From Acidobacteriaceae bacterium (lineage in GTDB: Bacteria; Acidobacteriota; Terriglobia; Terriglobales; Acidobacteriaceae), in the NCBI GenBank assembly GCA_003134995.1, contig PLDC01000020.1, positions 86,211-150,210 on the forward strand: a stretch of DNA of 64,000 nt. The letters are read 5' to 3'. A program made the position numbers and the translations under genes. Under the pieces are notes generated by a model. It was not told where the DNA came from. It did not search any database and was given only the letters and a program-made list of their open reading frames with translations. This document shows, one piece after another, positions 19,201 to 28,518 of the stretch; position 1 is the stretch's first letter; every line of letters starts with the position of its first letter.

Positions 19201-20129
19201 GGCCGGCCTCCGTTATTTTTATCTTGCCTGTTTTTGTCTTGCTCGGGCTCGCCTTCAAGATCGTGATCGTGCACAACCTGCTTCGGACCATAGCGCAGAT
19301 AATGCAGCGTCACGCCGAGAATTCCGCCCAGCATGGCGAGGTTTCCGATCCACTTCGCCGGGCCTTTCCAGAAGCGAACCACCCACGGAATGTGAGGATC
19401 TTTCGGCAATCCTCCATACGCCTCGGGATTGTTCACATCGTGCAGCACATAGATGACGCCGGTCCCGCCCACACCTGCCGGATCATATACGCCGGCTTCT
19501 TTGATCCCGTAGTTCTCGCGAAGTTGTTTGGCGCGAGTCTCGGCCAGATCGACCATGTCTTCTTTACTTCCGAAGTGGAGACACCCGGTGGGGCACGATT
19601 TAATGCACGCCGGTTCCAATCCCTCGCTCACGCGGTCGACGCAAAGCGTGCACTTGAACATCTTCTTGGTCGTAGGATTGAACTTGGGAATATCGAACGG
19701 ACATCCGCTGACACAGTAGCCGCAGCCAATACAATTCTGCTGCTGAAAATCGACGATGCCGTTGGTGTATTGCACGATCGCGCCATCGGCGGGACAAGCC
19801 TTGAGGCAACCCGGATCGGCGCAGTGCATGCATTGATCTTTGCGCATCAGCAGCGTGATGCTGCCATCTGCGCGCTCGTGCTCGTTGAACTTGATCAGGT
19901 TCCAGTAATTCCACGCCGTCTCCGGCATGGTCTGGTAGCTGTTGTCGAACACCGTATCGGTGAACGTATAACCGTTCCACTCGAGGCACGCAACTTCACA
20001 AGCTTTGCAGCCGATGCACGTGGTCGTGTCGATCAGCTTGCAAACCTGGTAGTCGCGCTCCACGTTCTCGCCAGGAGCGGCGCCAGCGTGGCCGGAAATC
20101 TGTCGGATTGATAACGTCGCCTGGCTCAT
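19197..20129 (-). CDS. fdoH: Formate dehydrogenase beta subunit, four [4Fe-4S] ferredoxin-like
   Basis: 310 residues from the ATG at 20129 (MSQATLSIRQ). An upstream in-frame ATG at 20210 would translate the 8-bp repeat array, so I rejected it. Four Cys clusters are visible (CIGCKACEVAC, CMHCADPGCLKAC, CIGCGYCVSGC, CTLCVDRV...CIKSC), the standard FdnH/FdoH set, and a C-terminal transmembrane helix (IGNLAMLGGILGVTLHYL) anchors it. It passes electrons from the molybdenum/tungsten centre of FdoG to the cytochrome subunit. The gap to fdoG (20130-20238) is almost wholly repeat sequence. Confidence 0.92.
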   Translation of the reverse strand: MSQATLSIRQISGHAGAAPGENVERDYQVCKLIDTTTCIGCKACEVACLEWNGYTFTDTVFDNSYQTMPETAWNYWNLIKFNEHERADGSITLLMRKDQCMHCADPGCLKACPADGAIVQYTNGIVDFQQQNCIGCGYCVSGCPFDIPKFNPTTKKMFKCTLCVDRVSEGLEPACIKSCPTGCLHFGSKEDMVDLAETRAKQLRENYGIKEAGVYDPAGVGGTGVIYVLHDVNNPEAYGGLPKDPHIPWVVRFWKGPAKWIGNLAMLGGILGVTLHYLRYGPKQVVHDHDLEGEPEQDKNRQDKNNGGRP

Positions 20130-20133
20130 AAGA

Positions 20134-20235
20134 ATTGAGTCATTGAGCGATTGAGTGATTGAGCCATTGGGCAATCTGAAGGCCGATGCAGCGGTTTTCA
20201 AATCACTCAATGACTCAATGGCTCAATCACTCAAT
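20134..20235. repeat. Inverted pair of 8-nt tandem arrays inside the fdo operon
   Basis: The left array (20134-20172) reads ATTGAGTC, ATTGAGCG, ATTGAGTG, ATTGAGCC, ATTGGGCA, an 8-nt period. After a 27-nt spacer the right array (20200-20235) carries the reverse complement, CTCAATGA, CTCAATGG, CTCAATCA, CTCAAT. Together they can fold into a long imperfect hairpin between the fdoG stop and the fdoH start. No gene is encoded here. Confidence 0.85.
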
Positions 20236-20238
20236 CCT

Positions 20239-23200
20239 TCACGCTTTCTCCACCTTCACCATGAAGCCCTTAAACTCCGGCGTGTACGCGTTCGGATCGA
20301 CTACCGTCGGCGTGAGCCGGTTCAACAGTGTTTTCGCGTCCCTGCCTGCGTCTTCCTGAATGCCGCGATAGCCCTGATGGATCGGAATCCCAATCTGGTA
20401 AACCTTCTTACCGTCGATCATCATGGGCCTGATTCGTTTGGTCACGAATGCCTTCGCGATGTAAAAGCTTCGCGCGCTCGTGACCTTCACTTTGTCGTTG
20501 CCCTTAATGCCGAGATCCTGAGCCAGTTCCACTGGAATCTCGATGAACGGCTCGGGAATAAGCTGCACGTTCATCTGATTGTTCTTGGTCCAGTAATGGT
20601 AATGCTCGGTGAGCCGGTAAGTGGTGCAGACCACGTTGAACTCGTCACCCATCGTGGAGTACTTATCCATCGCCGTCTTGAGCTTCTTAACCACCGGATT
20701 ATTCTGCTGCTTCGGATGCAGCACATTTTGCACCGGACTTTCGATGGGTTCGTAATGTTCGGGGAAGGGTCCATCGGCGAACGCGGCCAGCGGCGCAAAG
20801 ATCCGTCCAATGCCTTCTGGATTCATGATGAACGGGCCCATGTGGTCCTTGGGATTCGAGTCCGGTTTGAAATCAGGCACGTCGTTTCCCTGCCAAAGCT
20901 GTGCCGACTCGTTCCACCAAACCTGCTTGCGCGTAGGATCGTACGGCTTTCCCGCGGGATCGCACGAAGCCCGGTTGTACAGCACCCGGCGATTCGCCGG
21001 CCACGACCACGCCCAGTTCTGGTAGATGCCCTGGCCTGAGGGATCTTCGGTGCCCCGGCGCAAAGTTTGATTTCCTGCCTCGGTCCAACTGCCGGAATAA
21101 ATCCAGTTCCCGCACGATGTCGTGCCGTCGTCCTTTAACCACGCGAATCCCGGCAACTGCTGGCCGCGCTTGATGGTCACCTGTGTCTTCGGGTCGGTAA
21201 GGTCCGCCAGCGCCTTGCCGTTCAACTCCTTTAACAACTCGCCGAGACCGGGATGCTGCGCATTCGTGTAGCCCCAAGTCAGATTCAAGATCGGGTCGGG
21301 GAACTTGCCGCCCTCCTTCTGATAAAGCTCCCGCACCTTGAGGAAAATCTGCGCCACGATGTCCTGATCGAGGCGGCACTGGCCCGGCGGCGGCACGGCG
21401 GCGTTCTTCCACTGCAGCCAGCGCGCCGAGTTGGTCATCGACCCATCTTTCTCGGCGAACCCAGCGCAGGCCAGGCGATAGACCGTGGTGTTGATGGTTT
21501 TCATTTCCTCGGGCGTGATTCCAGGGGACTTCCAGAATTCGCTGGTCTCGTCGGGATAAATCTCTCCCACCACCAGGAAATCCGCCTTCTTGAGCGCGTC
21601 AATATTTTTCTGCGAGTCCGGCCCGATGGCCACGCCGTTCATGCCGAACGCCAACATCCCCTTTACCGTTCCGCGATACATGTTGTCCCAGATTTGCGTC
21701 CAGGAATAGTTGCGATCCACCTTCGGCATGTAACTGAAGGCGAAGTCATTTTCCTTCGTGGCAGCGTCGCCGTAGAGCGCCTTCAAAAAAGAGATGGCAA
21801 ACTTCGGCGTGTTCGACCAATAATTGAACGAATCCCAGGGTTCCGGCTTCGAAGAAGTTGGCGTGATTCGCTTCAGATAAGCGGCCAGGTCGACGTCCGT
21901 CGGATTCGGCACCTTCAGGTAGCCCGGCCAGACGTCGAAGATTCCACCCATATCCGTCGCGCCCTGGATGTTGGAGTGCCCCCGCAGAGCGTTGACGCCC
22001 CCGCCCGCGCGTCCCACGTTGCCCAGCAGCAGTTGCAACATGGCCGCGGTGCGGATGATCTGCGTGCCGAAGCTGTGCTGCGTCCAACCCACCGCGTACA
22101 TAATGGTCGCGACTTTTGTCATGTCGCCATCTTTGCGGATGGAAGTGAACAGATCGGCAGCCTTCAGGAACTGATCCTTCGGAATGCCGGTAATGCGCTC
22201 GACCATTTCCGGCGTGTAGCGCGAATACTGCTGCTTCAACAACTGAAACACGCATCGCGGATGTTGCAAGGTCAGGTCATACGCCACCTTCGGCGGCAGC
22301 GCGGGCAGCGGCGCAGGCGTCGTGGCGGCCTGTCCCAAAGTCGTTCCCGCGGATTTTGTTGCGGCGGAAGCTGCGGGAGGCGCCGCCACCACGCCGCCCT
22401 TGTCATCGCCGTAGTCGTAAGTCCACGAAGACCGGTCGTAAGTCTGAGTGCCGGCGTCGAAGCCGGAGTACAGCCCGTCTTCCGGCAGCTTGAAGCCTTC
22501 TTTCACGATGAAGGCGGCGTTGGTGTAGTTCACGAGATACTCGTGCGCGATGCGATTGTTTTCGAGCGCGTAGCGGATCACTCCACCCAGAAACGCAATA
22601 TCCGCTCCGGCGCGAATCTGGCAGAAGAGATCCGAAGTGGCGGCCGTGCGCGTAAAGCGCGGATCGACCACGATCAGCTTCGCATTGCGGGTTCGCTTGG
22701 CTTCAATCGCCCACTTGAAGCCGCAAGGATGGTTCTCGGCGGGGTTTCCGCCCATGACCAACATCACGTCGGCATTCTTGATGTCGACCCAGCCATTTGT
22801 CATGGCCCCGCGTCCAAATGTTGGTCCCAAACTTGAGACCGTAGGGCCGTGTCAAACCCTGGCCTGGTTTTCTAAATATGTGAGCCCCAGGGCGCGCATG
22901 GTCTTGACGACGAGATAATTAAATTCGTTGGTGTCGGTGCAGCCGCCGATGAACGCGAGACTCTCGCATCGGTTCACGGTGCGGCCTTGCGCGTCTTGCG
23001 TAATGAAGGTGTCGTCGCGCGTTTTCTTCACCCGCTGCGCGATTTCGTCGATGGCCTGTGACCACGCAATGTCTTCCCAGTGATCGGATCCCGGCCGCCG
23101 CACCTGCGGTTTCAAGAGGCGCCGCGGATTCAGAATGTCCTGCTCCAGCGACGCTCCCTTGGGACACAGCGTGCCGCGATTGATGGGATGGTCCGGGTCG

Positions 23201-23433
23201 CCTTCGACGTGAATCACCTGCGGCGTGACATTCTTAGCTTTGTCGCCGATCGTATAAATGAGGACGCCGCAACTCACGGCACAATACGGGCAGGTCGATC
23301 GCGTCTCGGTGGCGCGCGCGATCTTAAGCTCTTTGAGTTGTGCGACCGCGGGAGTCAGATCGAATCCCAGAATAGAGAAGCCCGCTCCACCAACCAGCGC
23401 GCCCTTGAGAAAATTTCTGCGGGAAAATTCCAT
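20239..23433 (-). CDS. fdoG: Selenocysteine-containing formate dehydrogenase alpha subunit
   Basis: One gene of 1065 codons with an in-frame UGA at 22852-22854 read as Sec194. The flanking sequence (NQARV, then HGPTV and APTFGRGAMTN-like) matches E. coli FdnG/FdoG, where Sec is residue 196. Without recoding it would appear as two proteins, 193 and about 863 residues. The ATG at 23433 is preceded by GGAGGA and begins a twin-arginine signal SRRNFLKG. The N-terminal [4Fe-4S] motif is CPYCAVSCGVLIY. The molybdopterin domains follow. The enzyme oxidises formate in the periplasm. An SECIS-like hairpin lies just after the UGA. selA/B/C/D must be elsewhere in the genome. Confidence 0.93.
22823..22840 (-). 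promoter_or_regulatory. Bacterial SECIS-like hairpin directing UGA to selenocysteine
   Basis: On the fdoG mRNA, GGUCUC (22840-22835) pairs with GGGACC (22828-22823), one G-U pair included, closing a 6-nt loop AAGUUU. The stem begins 11 nt after the UGA, the same spacing and the same outer GGU/ACC pairs as in the E. coli fdhF element. The loop differs from the E. coli GGUCU, as expected across phyla. Confidence 0.75.
22852..22854 (-). other. Recoded UGA (selenocysteine 194 of FdoG)
   Basis: TGA in frame inside fdoG, between codons for ...ENQARV and HGPTV. The position matches the catalytic Sec of FdnG-type formate dehydrogenases. The conserved protein on both sides and the SECIS-like hairpin argue against a nonsense mutation. 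Confidence 0.92.
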
Positions 23434-23553
23434 CGCACTCCTCCGACTGCTTCGTATCACAAGCCGACCGGACTGCACCCCAAAATTGAAGAAACTATAA
23501 ACCCGACATGCACCAGAGTCAATGCGGAATGTCCAGTACCGAGACAGATCTAA

Positions 23554-23648
23554 GTGGAACCCCGGACGCCCTCGTCCGGGGAGCAGCGGCACGAACGCGT
23601 CCAAAATTGTGCCACTGCCCGGGCGGACGAGGGCGTCCGCCCCTCCAC
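23554..23648 (+). repeat. 95-bp BIME-like element, copy 1 (upstream of the transposase)
   Basis: Two hairpins in opposite orientation, CCGGACG-CCCT-CGTCCGG on the left and GCGGACG-AGGG-CGTCCGC on the right. The ends are inverted, beginning GTGGA and ending TCCAC. GTGG at the hairpin foot is the kind of tetranucleotide that REP-associated transposases recognise. It is about 90% identical to copy 2 over the full 95 bp, in the same orientation. Confidence 0.9.
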
Positions 23649-23727
23649 AAATTTCATTTTGGGAATCGACGCTGTTTTTCTCTCAAGGCTTTTGGTCCAG
23701 TCCCCGTTGCCGTGGCAGAATTCTTCG

Positions 23728-24255
23728 ATGCAGTTCTATCGTCGTAACTTGCCGCATATGCAGCGCGACTACACTCCGCATTTCATCACTTTCTGCACCA
23801 AGTTTCGCCGCATCCTGCCAGATTGGGCTCGCGATATCGTGCTGGGATGTTGCATCCACGATCACGGCAGGCGATACCGCCTGGAACTAGCGGTGGTGAT
23901 GCCTGACCACGTTCATCTGATTCTGACTCCGTTGGTCCTTGGGGCTTCGGACCAAGGCGGACGGGGGCATCCGGCTCTCCATATCGTCTCACTAGTGGAG
24001 ATCATGAAAGCAATCGAAGGCGCATCCGCTCATGCGATCAATCGGCAGGCAGGGCGTTACGGCGCCGTCTGGCAAGAAGAGTCTTTTGACCGCGTGGTTC
24101 GTTCTTCCGAGAGTCTCGACGCAAAGATCGCGTATATTTTGCAGAATCCAGTGCGCAAGGCGCTGGTCGAGGACTGGTGCCAGTACCGATGGATCTGGCA
24201 ATCACCAAAAGAGAATCGCTACGCCCCGCCGCCCTCCATTATCAAACAGCTCTAG
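23728..24255 (+). mobile_element. REP-associated tyrosine transposase (RAYT, IS200/Y1 superfamily)
   Basis: 175 residues from the ATG at 23728 (MQFYRRNLPH). The HUH metal motif is PDHVH (His61, His63), and the candidate nucleophile is Tyr136 in IAYILQNPVR, a signature of RAYT proteins. These are single-copy housekeeping relatives of Y1 transposases that process REP hairpins. The stop TAG at 24253-24255 touches the first base of BIME copy 2, and copy 1 ends 79 nt before the start, so the gene is tightly framed by its presumed substrates. It separates fdoG from the divergent fdhE. A longer frame from 23554 would translate the repeat and was rejected. Confidence 0.92.
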
Positions 24256-24349
24256 TGGAGCCCCGGACGCCCTCGTCCGGGGAGCAGCGGCAGGAACGTG
24301 TCCAGGACCATGCCACTGCCCGGGCGGACGAGGGCGTCCGCCCCTCCAC
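24255..24349 (+). repeat. 95-bp BIME-like element, copy 2 (downstream of the transposase)
   Basis: Same length, orientation and hairpins as copy 1. The differences cluster in the central spacer between the two hairpins (about nine substitutions), while the hairpin cores GGACGCCCTCGTCC are identical. This is expected if the stems are under selection as transposase targets. Confidence 0.9.
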
Positions 24350-24410
24350 GGCGTGGTAACAATTCTCCTGAAGATTTGCTTGCCGCCGCTCCAAGCCCCA
24401 TAATCGCCCA

Positions 24411-25211
24411 GTGGCCATCACTCCCTGGCAGCGGCGAATCCGGCGCGCAGAACACCTCGCCAAACAGCACGCCTTCGCAGCAGAGATTCTCGGCTTCTAC
24501 ATCCACGTAGCAAAATTTCAGGAAGGCCTTTACCAGCGCCTCGAACGCCTCTCCGCGGACACTTCTTCGCCTCCTTCAGCTGATTCCCCATCCGACGAGG
24601 ACGCGGCTGAACTCGTCGCCAGCTTTCCGCAATTTCTCTCGCTCGTCGAACAAAAAGGACCCTCGCCCCTCGCCCCGGTTGCGCATCATCTGCAGGCTTC
24701 CGATCTCAATTCCTGGCCCGATCTGTTCACCGAATGCTGGACCCACATCGACGCGCCCACCGATCCCCAGGAATTCCTCGTGCTCGCCTTTCTTCAGCCT
24801 TACGTCGAATTCACCCGCCGCCGTGCTCCGCTAAAACTGGAAGGCTCTACGTCGTTGCTCTGCCCATTCTGCAACCGCAAACCCGCCGGCGGCGTGCTCC
24901 GCCAGCAGGGCGATGGAGGTCGCCGCAGCCTGCTCTGCGGCTTCTGCCTCACCGAATGGGATTTCCGCCGCGTAATCTGCCCCGGATGCGGCGAGGAAGA
25001 TCACGCCAAGCTCCCGGTCTACACCGCCGAAGAACTGCCTTATATCCGCGTCGAGTGCTGCGATACCTGCAAGACCTACATCAAAACCATCGACCTCACC
25101 AAGAACGGCCTCGCCGACCCGTTAGTCGACGAACTCGCCTCCGTCCCGCTCAACCTCTGGGCGCAAGAGCACGGATACGCCAAGCTCCATCCCAACCTGC
25201 TTGGAATGTGA
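24411..25211 (+). CDS. fdhE: Formate dehydrogenase accessory protein FdhE
   Basis: 266 residues with a GTG start. The N-terminal half is helical. The C-terminal half carries the rubredoxin-like CxxC knuckles that define FdhE: CPFC, CGFC, CPGC and CDTC, together with the ICPGCGEEDH and YIRVECCDTCKTYIKTIDL segments. FdhE is needed for assembly/activity of membrane-bound, Tat-exported formate dehydrogenases and binds their catalytic subunit before export. It is divergent from fdoGHI, with the transposase and its two repeats in between, so the original fdh locus seems to have been opened by that element. Confidence 0.9.
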   Translation: MAITPWQRRIRRAEHLAKQHAFAAEILGFYIHVAKFQEGLYQRLERLSADTSSPPSADSPSDEDAAELVASFPQFLSLVEQKGPSPLAPVAHHLQASDLNSWPDLFTECWTHIDAPTDPQEFLVLAFLQPYVEFTRRRAPLKLEGSTSLLCPFCNRKPAGGVLRQQGDGGRRSLLCGFCLTEWDFRRVICPGCGEEDHAKLPVYTAEELPYIRVECCDTCKTYIKTIDLTKNGLADPLVDELASVPLNLWAQEHGYAKLHPNLLGM

Positions 25212-25284
25212 CGCCGGTAACCCGCGCCGCCCCGCATGAAAATTGTAACTTTCGGCACCACATACAACCTTCTTCACGCAAAAC

Positions 25285-25312
25285 TTGATCAGACAGCAAT
25301 AAAGCCTATAAG
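25285..25312 (+). promoter_or_regulatory. Putative promoter of the S53 peptidase gene
   Basis: TTGATC (25285-25290) and TATAAG (25307-25312) are separated by 16 nt and lie 47 nt upstream of the peptidase ATG. Confidence 0.4.
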
Positions 25313-25358
25313 CTAGGCGACAGTAGGCGCTCAGCCCCGCACCCCAGACGGAGTCTTC

Positions 25359-28300
25359 ATGCGATTTTGGAAGTGTCTGTTACCCCTCCTAGCCACAACC
25401 CTGTGCTTCGCCCAACAAGACCGCATCGCTGGACCCATCGATTCCAGCCAGATGGTCACGTTGCCCGGCCATGTTTCGCTTCTGGCGCAGCCCCAGCACG
25501 AAAAGGGATTGATCGACTCCTCCACTCTCCTCAGGGTGACCGCGCTGTTTTCTCCCACCGCGGCTCAACACGTCGCGCTCGAGCAGTTGCTTGCGGAGCA
25601 GCAGGACACCAAGTCAGCGAACTTCCACAAGTGGCTGACTCCGGGGCAGTACGCGGACCGCTTCGGCTTGAGCCAGAATGACATCGATAAAATCACCGCA
25701 TGGCTGCAAGCCCAAGGCCTGAAGGTCGTTTACACCGCCAATGGCCGAGACTCGGTAACGTTCAGCGGAAGCGCCTCGCAGGTGCAAACCGTTTTCAAAA
25801 CAGAAATCCACAATTACGACGTGAATGGCAAGGTTCATTTTGCGAATTCGACCCCGCCTATGATCCCGGTGGCGCTGAGCGGCATCGTCGGAGGCTTCCG
25901 AGGTCTGCACAATTTTTTTCCGCAGCCACAGCTTAAACGACGCCCTGACTACTCCTTCAACTATCAGGGCCAGTCGTTCACCGCCATCGCTCCGGGTGAC
26001 ATCGCCGTCCTTTACGACATTAACCCGCTTTACCAGTCGAGTCCGGCGATCGACGGCACGAACCAAAAGCTGGTGATCGTTGGACAGACGGATATCTATC
26101 TCGCCGATGTCAACGACTACCGCGGAGGTTTCGGGCTCTCCACAATACCCTCTTCGTCCTCTTCCTGTGCTGAGAGCACTGTGGCTGGTGAGACTGGCGT
26201 AGTCACCGCGCCCTGTGACACCACTAACTTTCAGTATGTAGTCTCGGGCACGGGCGGCGACCCTGGGTTGAGCCCGGGCGACATAAGTGAATCGGATCTC
26301 GACATTGAGGTGTCTGGCTCAGTCGCACGGAATGCACAGATTATTTTCGTGACCTCATCGGGCGGCGTGGGTGATAGCTGGAGCTGGGCGATAGATAACA
26401 ATCTTGCCCCGATCATCAGCATCAGCTACGGCCTCTGCGAGGCGCTCGGCCCGCCCCCGTCCCTGGCTATCCAGGATCAGGAGTTTCAGAAAGGCGCGTC
26501 ATTCGGCATCTCGATTTTCGCTGCCGCCGGCGACGGTGGTTCGGCCACATGCGACGCTGATCTTGGCAACTCTACGGCTGTATACGGACTGTCTGTTAGC
26601 TATCCCGCCAGCAGCCCGGAGGTCACGGGCGTGGGAGGTACCGAGTTTAACGAGGGCGCGGGCACCTATTGGTCGGCACCGCCTACGAATAGCTCGACCA
26701 ACTTTGGGGCTTCGGCATTAAGTTATATTCCGGAACTCGCTTGGAACGACACCGCGCTTGTCGGTGCCCCGGACGCCACCGGCGGCGGCCCTAGCAACTG
26801 CGCCAACTTTTCAGGGACCACGACCCTAAATATTGGCGGATTCCTATATGGATTTAGCGACTGCGACGCGCCACCCGGCGGCGGTTTTGCCAAACCGTCC
26901 TATCAAAGTGGGATTACGCCGAGCGACGGCGTTCGAGACGTGCCTGACATTTCTTTCTCAGCTTCCAACGTGAATGACGCCTACATTGTGTGCGCGCCTC
27001 AGTCAGAGGTGGTCCAAGGCAGCACAAGCTCGACCAGCACGTGCGTTAACGGCATCAGCGCCGCCATGACTACGTACTTCTCCGCCTTTGGTGGCACGTC
27101 TGCCCCCACGCCATTAACAGCGGGGATGACTGCGCTATTGAACCAATATCTGGGAACCAATGGCCTGGGTAATATCAACACGCAGCTCTACGGACTCTAT
27201 GGCTCCAATCCGACAGCATTCCACGACATAAACGCCGGAACTAGCGGGATCGGAGACGGCGACACCTCGGATAATATGGTGCCTTGCGCCAGCGGGACTC
27301 CTTCTTTTGAGCCCTTGGCTCTCCGATGCCCGTCGACGGACACCATGGGTTACTCGGTGGCCGGTGGACATTCCTATAGCTCTGTGACAGGACTTGGTTC
27401 TGTTGACGTCAATGCACTCTTTACCGCGTGGGCGACGTCAGACCCGCCTCCTGACTTCACGTTGACCGCAAGTACTCTGACTCCCGCCTCCATCTCAGCG
27501 GGACAGTCGGCCTCGTCTACTTTGACCATCGCGCCGGCGAGCGGCGTGACCGGGTCGGGCACCGTGAACTTCACTCCCAGCAGTTGCTCGGGCTTGCCCG
27601 CCGGGGCGACCTGCAGTTTCAGTGGCACTGGCTCCGTCACCTTCGGCGGCGTTTCAGGCTCCCCAACCATCACAGTCACCATTTCGACTCTTCCCAACAT
27701 GGCGATTCCTTCCGGAGTGCAGACCATCACTATTACCGGTACTGAAAGCGGCGTCGGAGGCAACTCGCACTCAGTACCCGTCACGCTCACCATAACCGCG
27801 ACCACCGAGAGCTTTACCCTTACAACCACCACTGGAGCCACCACCTTCGTCATATCCGCTGTCGGAGGGAATGCTCAGGTCCCGCTCATGGTCAGCAGCA
27901 CCAACGGATTCATTGTCGGCACCGGCGCCGGCGCGACCACGGCCTTGCCGCTCAGCTACACCTGCACTGGAAGCAGCGCTACGGTAAGTTCTCTCCCTGC
28001 CGCGGAAATTACCTGCAAACTTGCCCCTGGCGATATTAGCCAGCCCACTAACTTCCCGACCCCGACGATCAGCCTGTATACGACGGCTCCGACGACGCAA
28101 CTCCGCTCACCGCTCGGCCGCAGCCGCTTCTTCTACGCACTGCTGCTCCCCGGTCTGTTCGGAGTAGTCTTCGCGGCAGGATCGCGCACGCGCGGCCTGC
28201 GCCTGCTGGGCCTGATCGTGGTCCTATGCTTCTCAACCATGTGGCTGGGTTCCTGCAGCGGAGGCAGCACCAACACAAGCCCCACAAATCCCGGCACGCC

Positions 28301-28400
28301 GACCGGAACTTACACAATTACAGTCAGCGCCACGACCGGCGGGACAAATCCAGTGACGAACTCAAACGCGCCGTTCACGTTTACGCTAAAGGTGAATTAA
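25359..28400 (+). CDS. S53 (sedolisin/kumamolisin-type) peptidase with pro-domain
   Basis: 1013 residues. A signal peptide ends near residue 18 (LLATTLCFA). An activation pro-domain spans about 25-200 (FHKWLTPGQYADRFG, YTANGRDSVTFSG). The catalytic domain has Glu311 and Asp315 (ESDLD, the sedolisin E-x3-D pair) and nucleophile Ser581 in GGTSAPTP. The family motif is usually SGTSASTP, so the first residue is Gly here. Ig-like beta repeats follow. Near the end two hydrophobic stretches (FFYALLLPGLFGVVFAAG, LLGLIVVLCFSTMWLG) and a Cys precede a Thr-rich tail, suggesting cell-surface retention. Sedolisins are acid endopeptidases, fitting an acidic-soil lifestyle. Confidence 0.92.
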   Translation: MRFWKCLLPLLATTLCFAQQDRIAGPIDSSQMVTLPGHVSLLAQPQHEKGLIDSSTLLRVTALFSPTAAQHVALEQLLAEQQDTKSANFHKWLTPGQYADRFGLSQNDIDKITAWLQAQGLKVVYTANGRDSVTFSGSASQVQTVFKTEIHNYDVNGKVHFANSTPPMIPVALSGIVGGFRGLHNFFPQPQLKRRPDYSFNYQGQSFTAIAPGDIAVLYDINPLYQSSPAIDGTNQKLVIVGQTDIYLADVNDYRGGFGLSTIPSSSSSCAESTVAGETGVVTAPCDTTNFQYVVSGTGGDPGLSPGDISESDLDIEVSGSVARNAQIIFVTSSGGVGDSWSWAIDNNLAPIISISYGLCEALGPPPSLAIQDQEFQKGASFGISIFAAAGDGGSATCDADLGNSTAVYGLSVSYPASSPEVTGVGGTEFNEGAGTYWSAPPTNSSTNFGASALSYIPELAWNDTALVGAPDATGGGPSNCANFSGTTTLNIGGFLYGFSDCDAPPGGGFAKPSYQSGITPSDGVRDVPDISFSASNVNDAYIVCAPQSEVVQGSTSSTSTCVNGISAAMTTYFSAFGGTSAPTPLTAGMTALLNQYLGTNGLGNINTQLYGLYGSNPTAFHDINAGTSGIGDGDTSDNMVPCASGTPSFEPLALRCPSTDTMGYSVAGGHSYSSVTGLGSVDVNALFTAWATSDPPPDFTLTASTLTPASISAGQSASSTLTIAPASGVTGSGTVNFTPSSCSGLPAGATCSFSGTGSVTFGGVSGSPTITVTISTLPNMAIPSGVQTITITGTESGVGGNSHSVPVTLTITATTESFTLTTTTGATTFVISAVGGNAQVPLMVSSTNGFIVGTGAGATTALPLSYTCTGSSATVSSLPAAEITCKLAPGDISQPTNFPTPTISLYTTAPTTQLRSPLGRSRFFYALLLPGLFGVVFAAGSRTRGLRLLGLIVVLCFSTMWLGSCSGGSTNTSPTNPGTPTGTYTITVSATTGGTNPVTNSNAPFTFTLKVN

Positions 28401-28411
28401 GAACAGGGGTC

Positions 28412-28518
28412 AGAGGCTAGGGGCTAGGGCTTAGGGGCTAGGGGTTAGCGAGAACCAAAACAACCCGGTTTACTGGCCACTGATCACTGATCCCTAGACC
28501 CTAAGCCCTGATCCCTAG
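28412..28518. repeat. Inverted pair of YAG-type heptamer arrays
   Basis: The left array (28412-28453) has six 7-nt units: CAGAGGC, TAGGGGC, TAGGGCT, TAGGGGC, TAGGGGT, TAGCGAG. The right array (28477-28518) has six units in the opposite orientation, whose reverse complements are TAGGGAT, CAGGGCT, TAGGGTC, TAGGGAT, CAGTGAT, CAGTGGC. Every unit begins CAG or TAG when read in phase. It begins 11 nt after the peptidase stop. Confidence 0.9.

Noticed and set aside
20130..20210. N-terminal extension of FdoH
   Set aside because: It translates the octamer array (SITQSLNDS-like) and has no family similarity; MSQATLSIRQ at 20129 is the sensible start.
20239..22830. Separate 863-residue formate dehydrogenase starting at MGPTFGRGAMTN
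   Set aside because: It is the downstream part of fdoG. The false Met lies inside a conserved block, and the upstream 193 residues join it through a selenocysteine UGA.
21253..22836. 527-residue open frame on the plus strand opposite fdoG
   Set aside because: Arg/His-rich shadow of a well-identified gene, without motifs.
23554..23727. N-terminal extension of the transposase
   Set aside because: These codons translate the BIME hairpins; the conserved protein begins at MQFYRRNLPH (23728).
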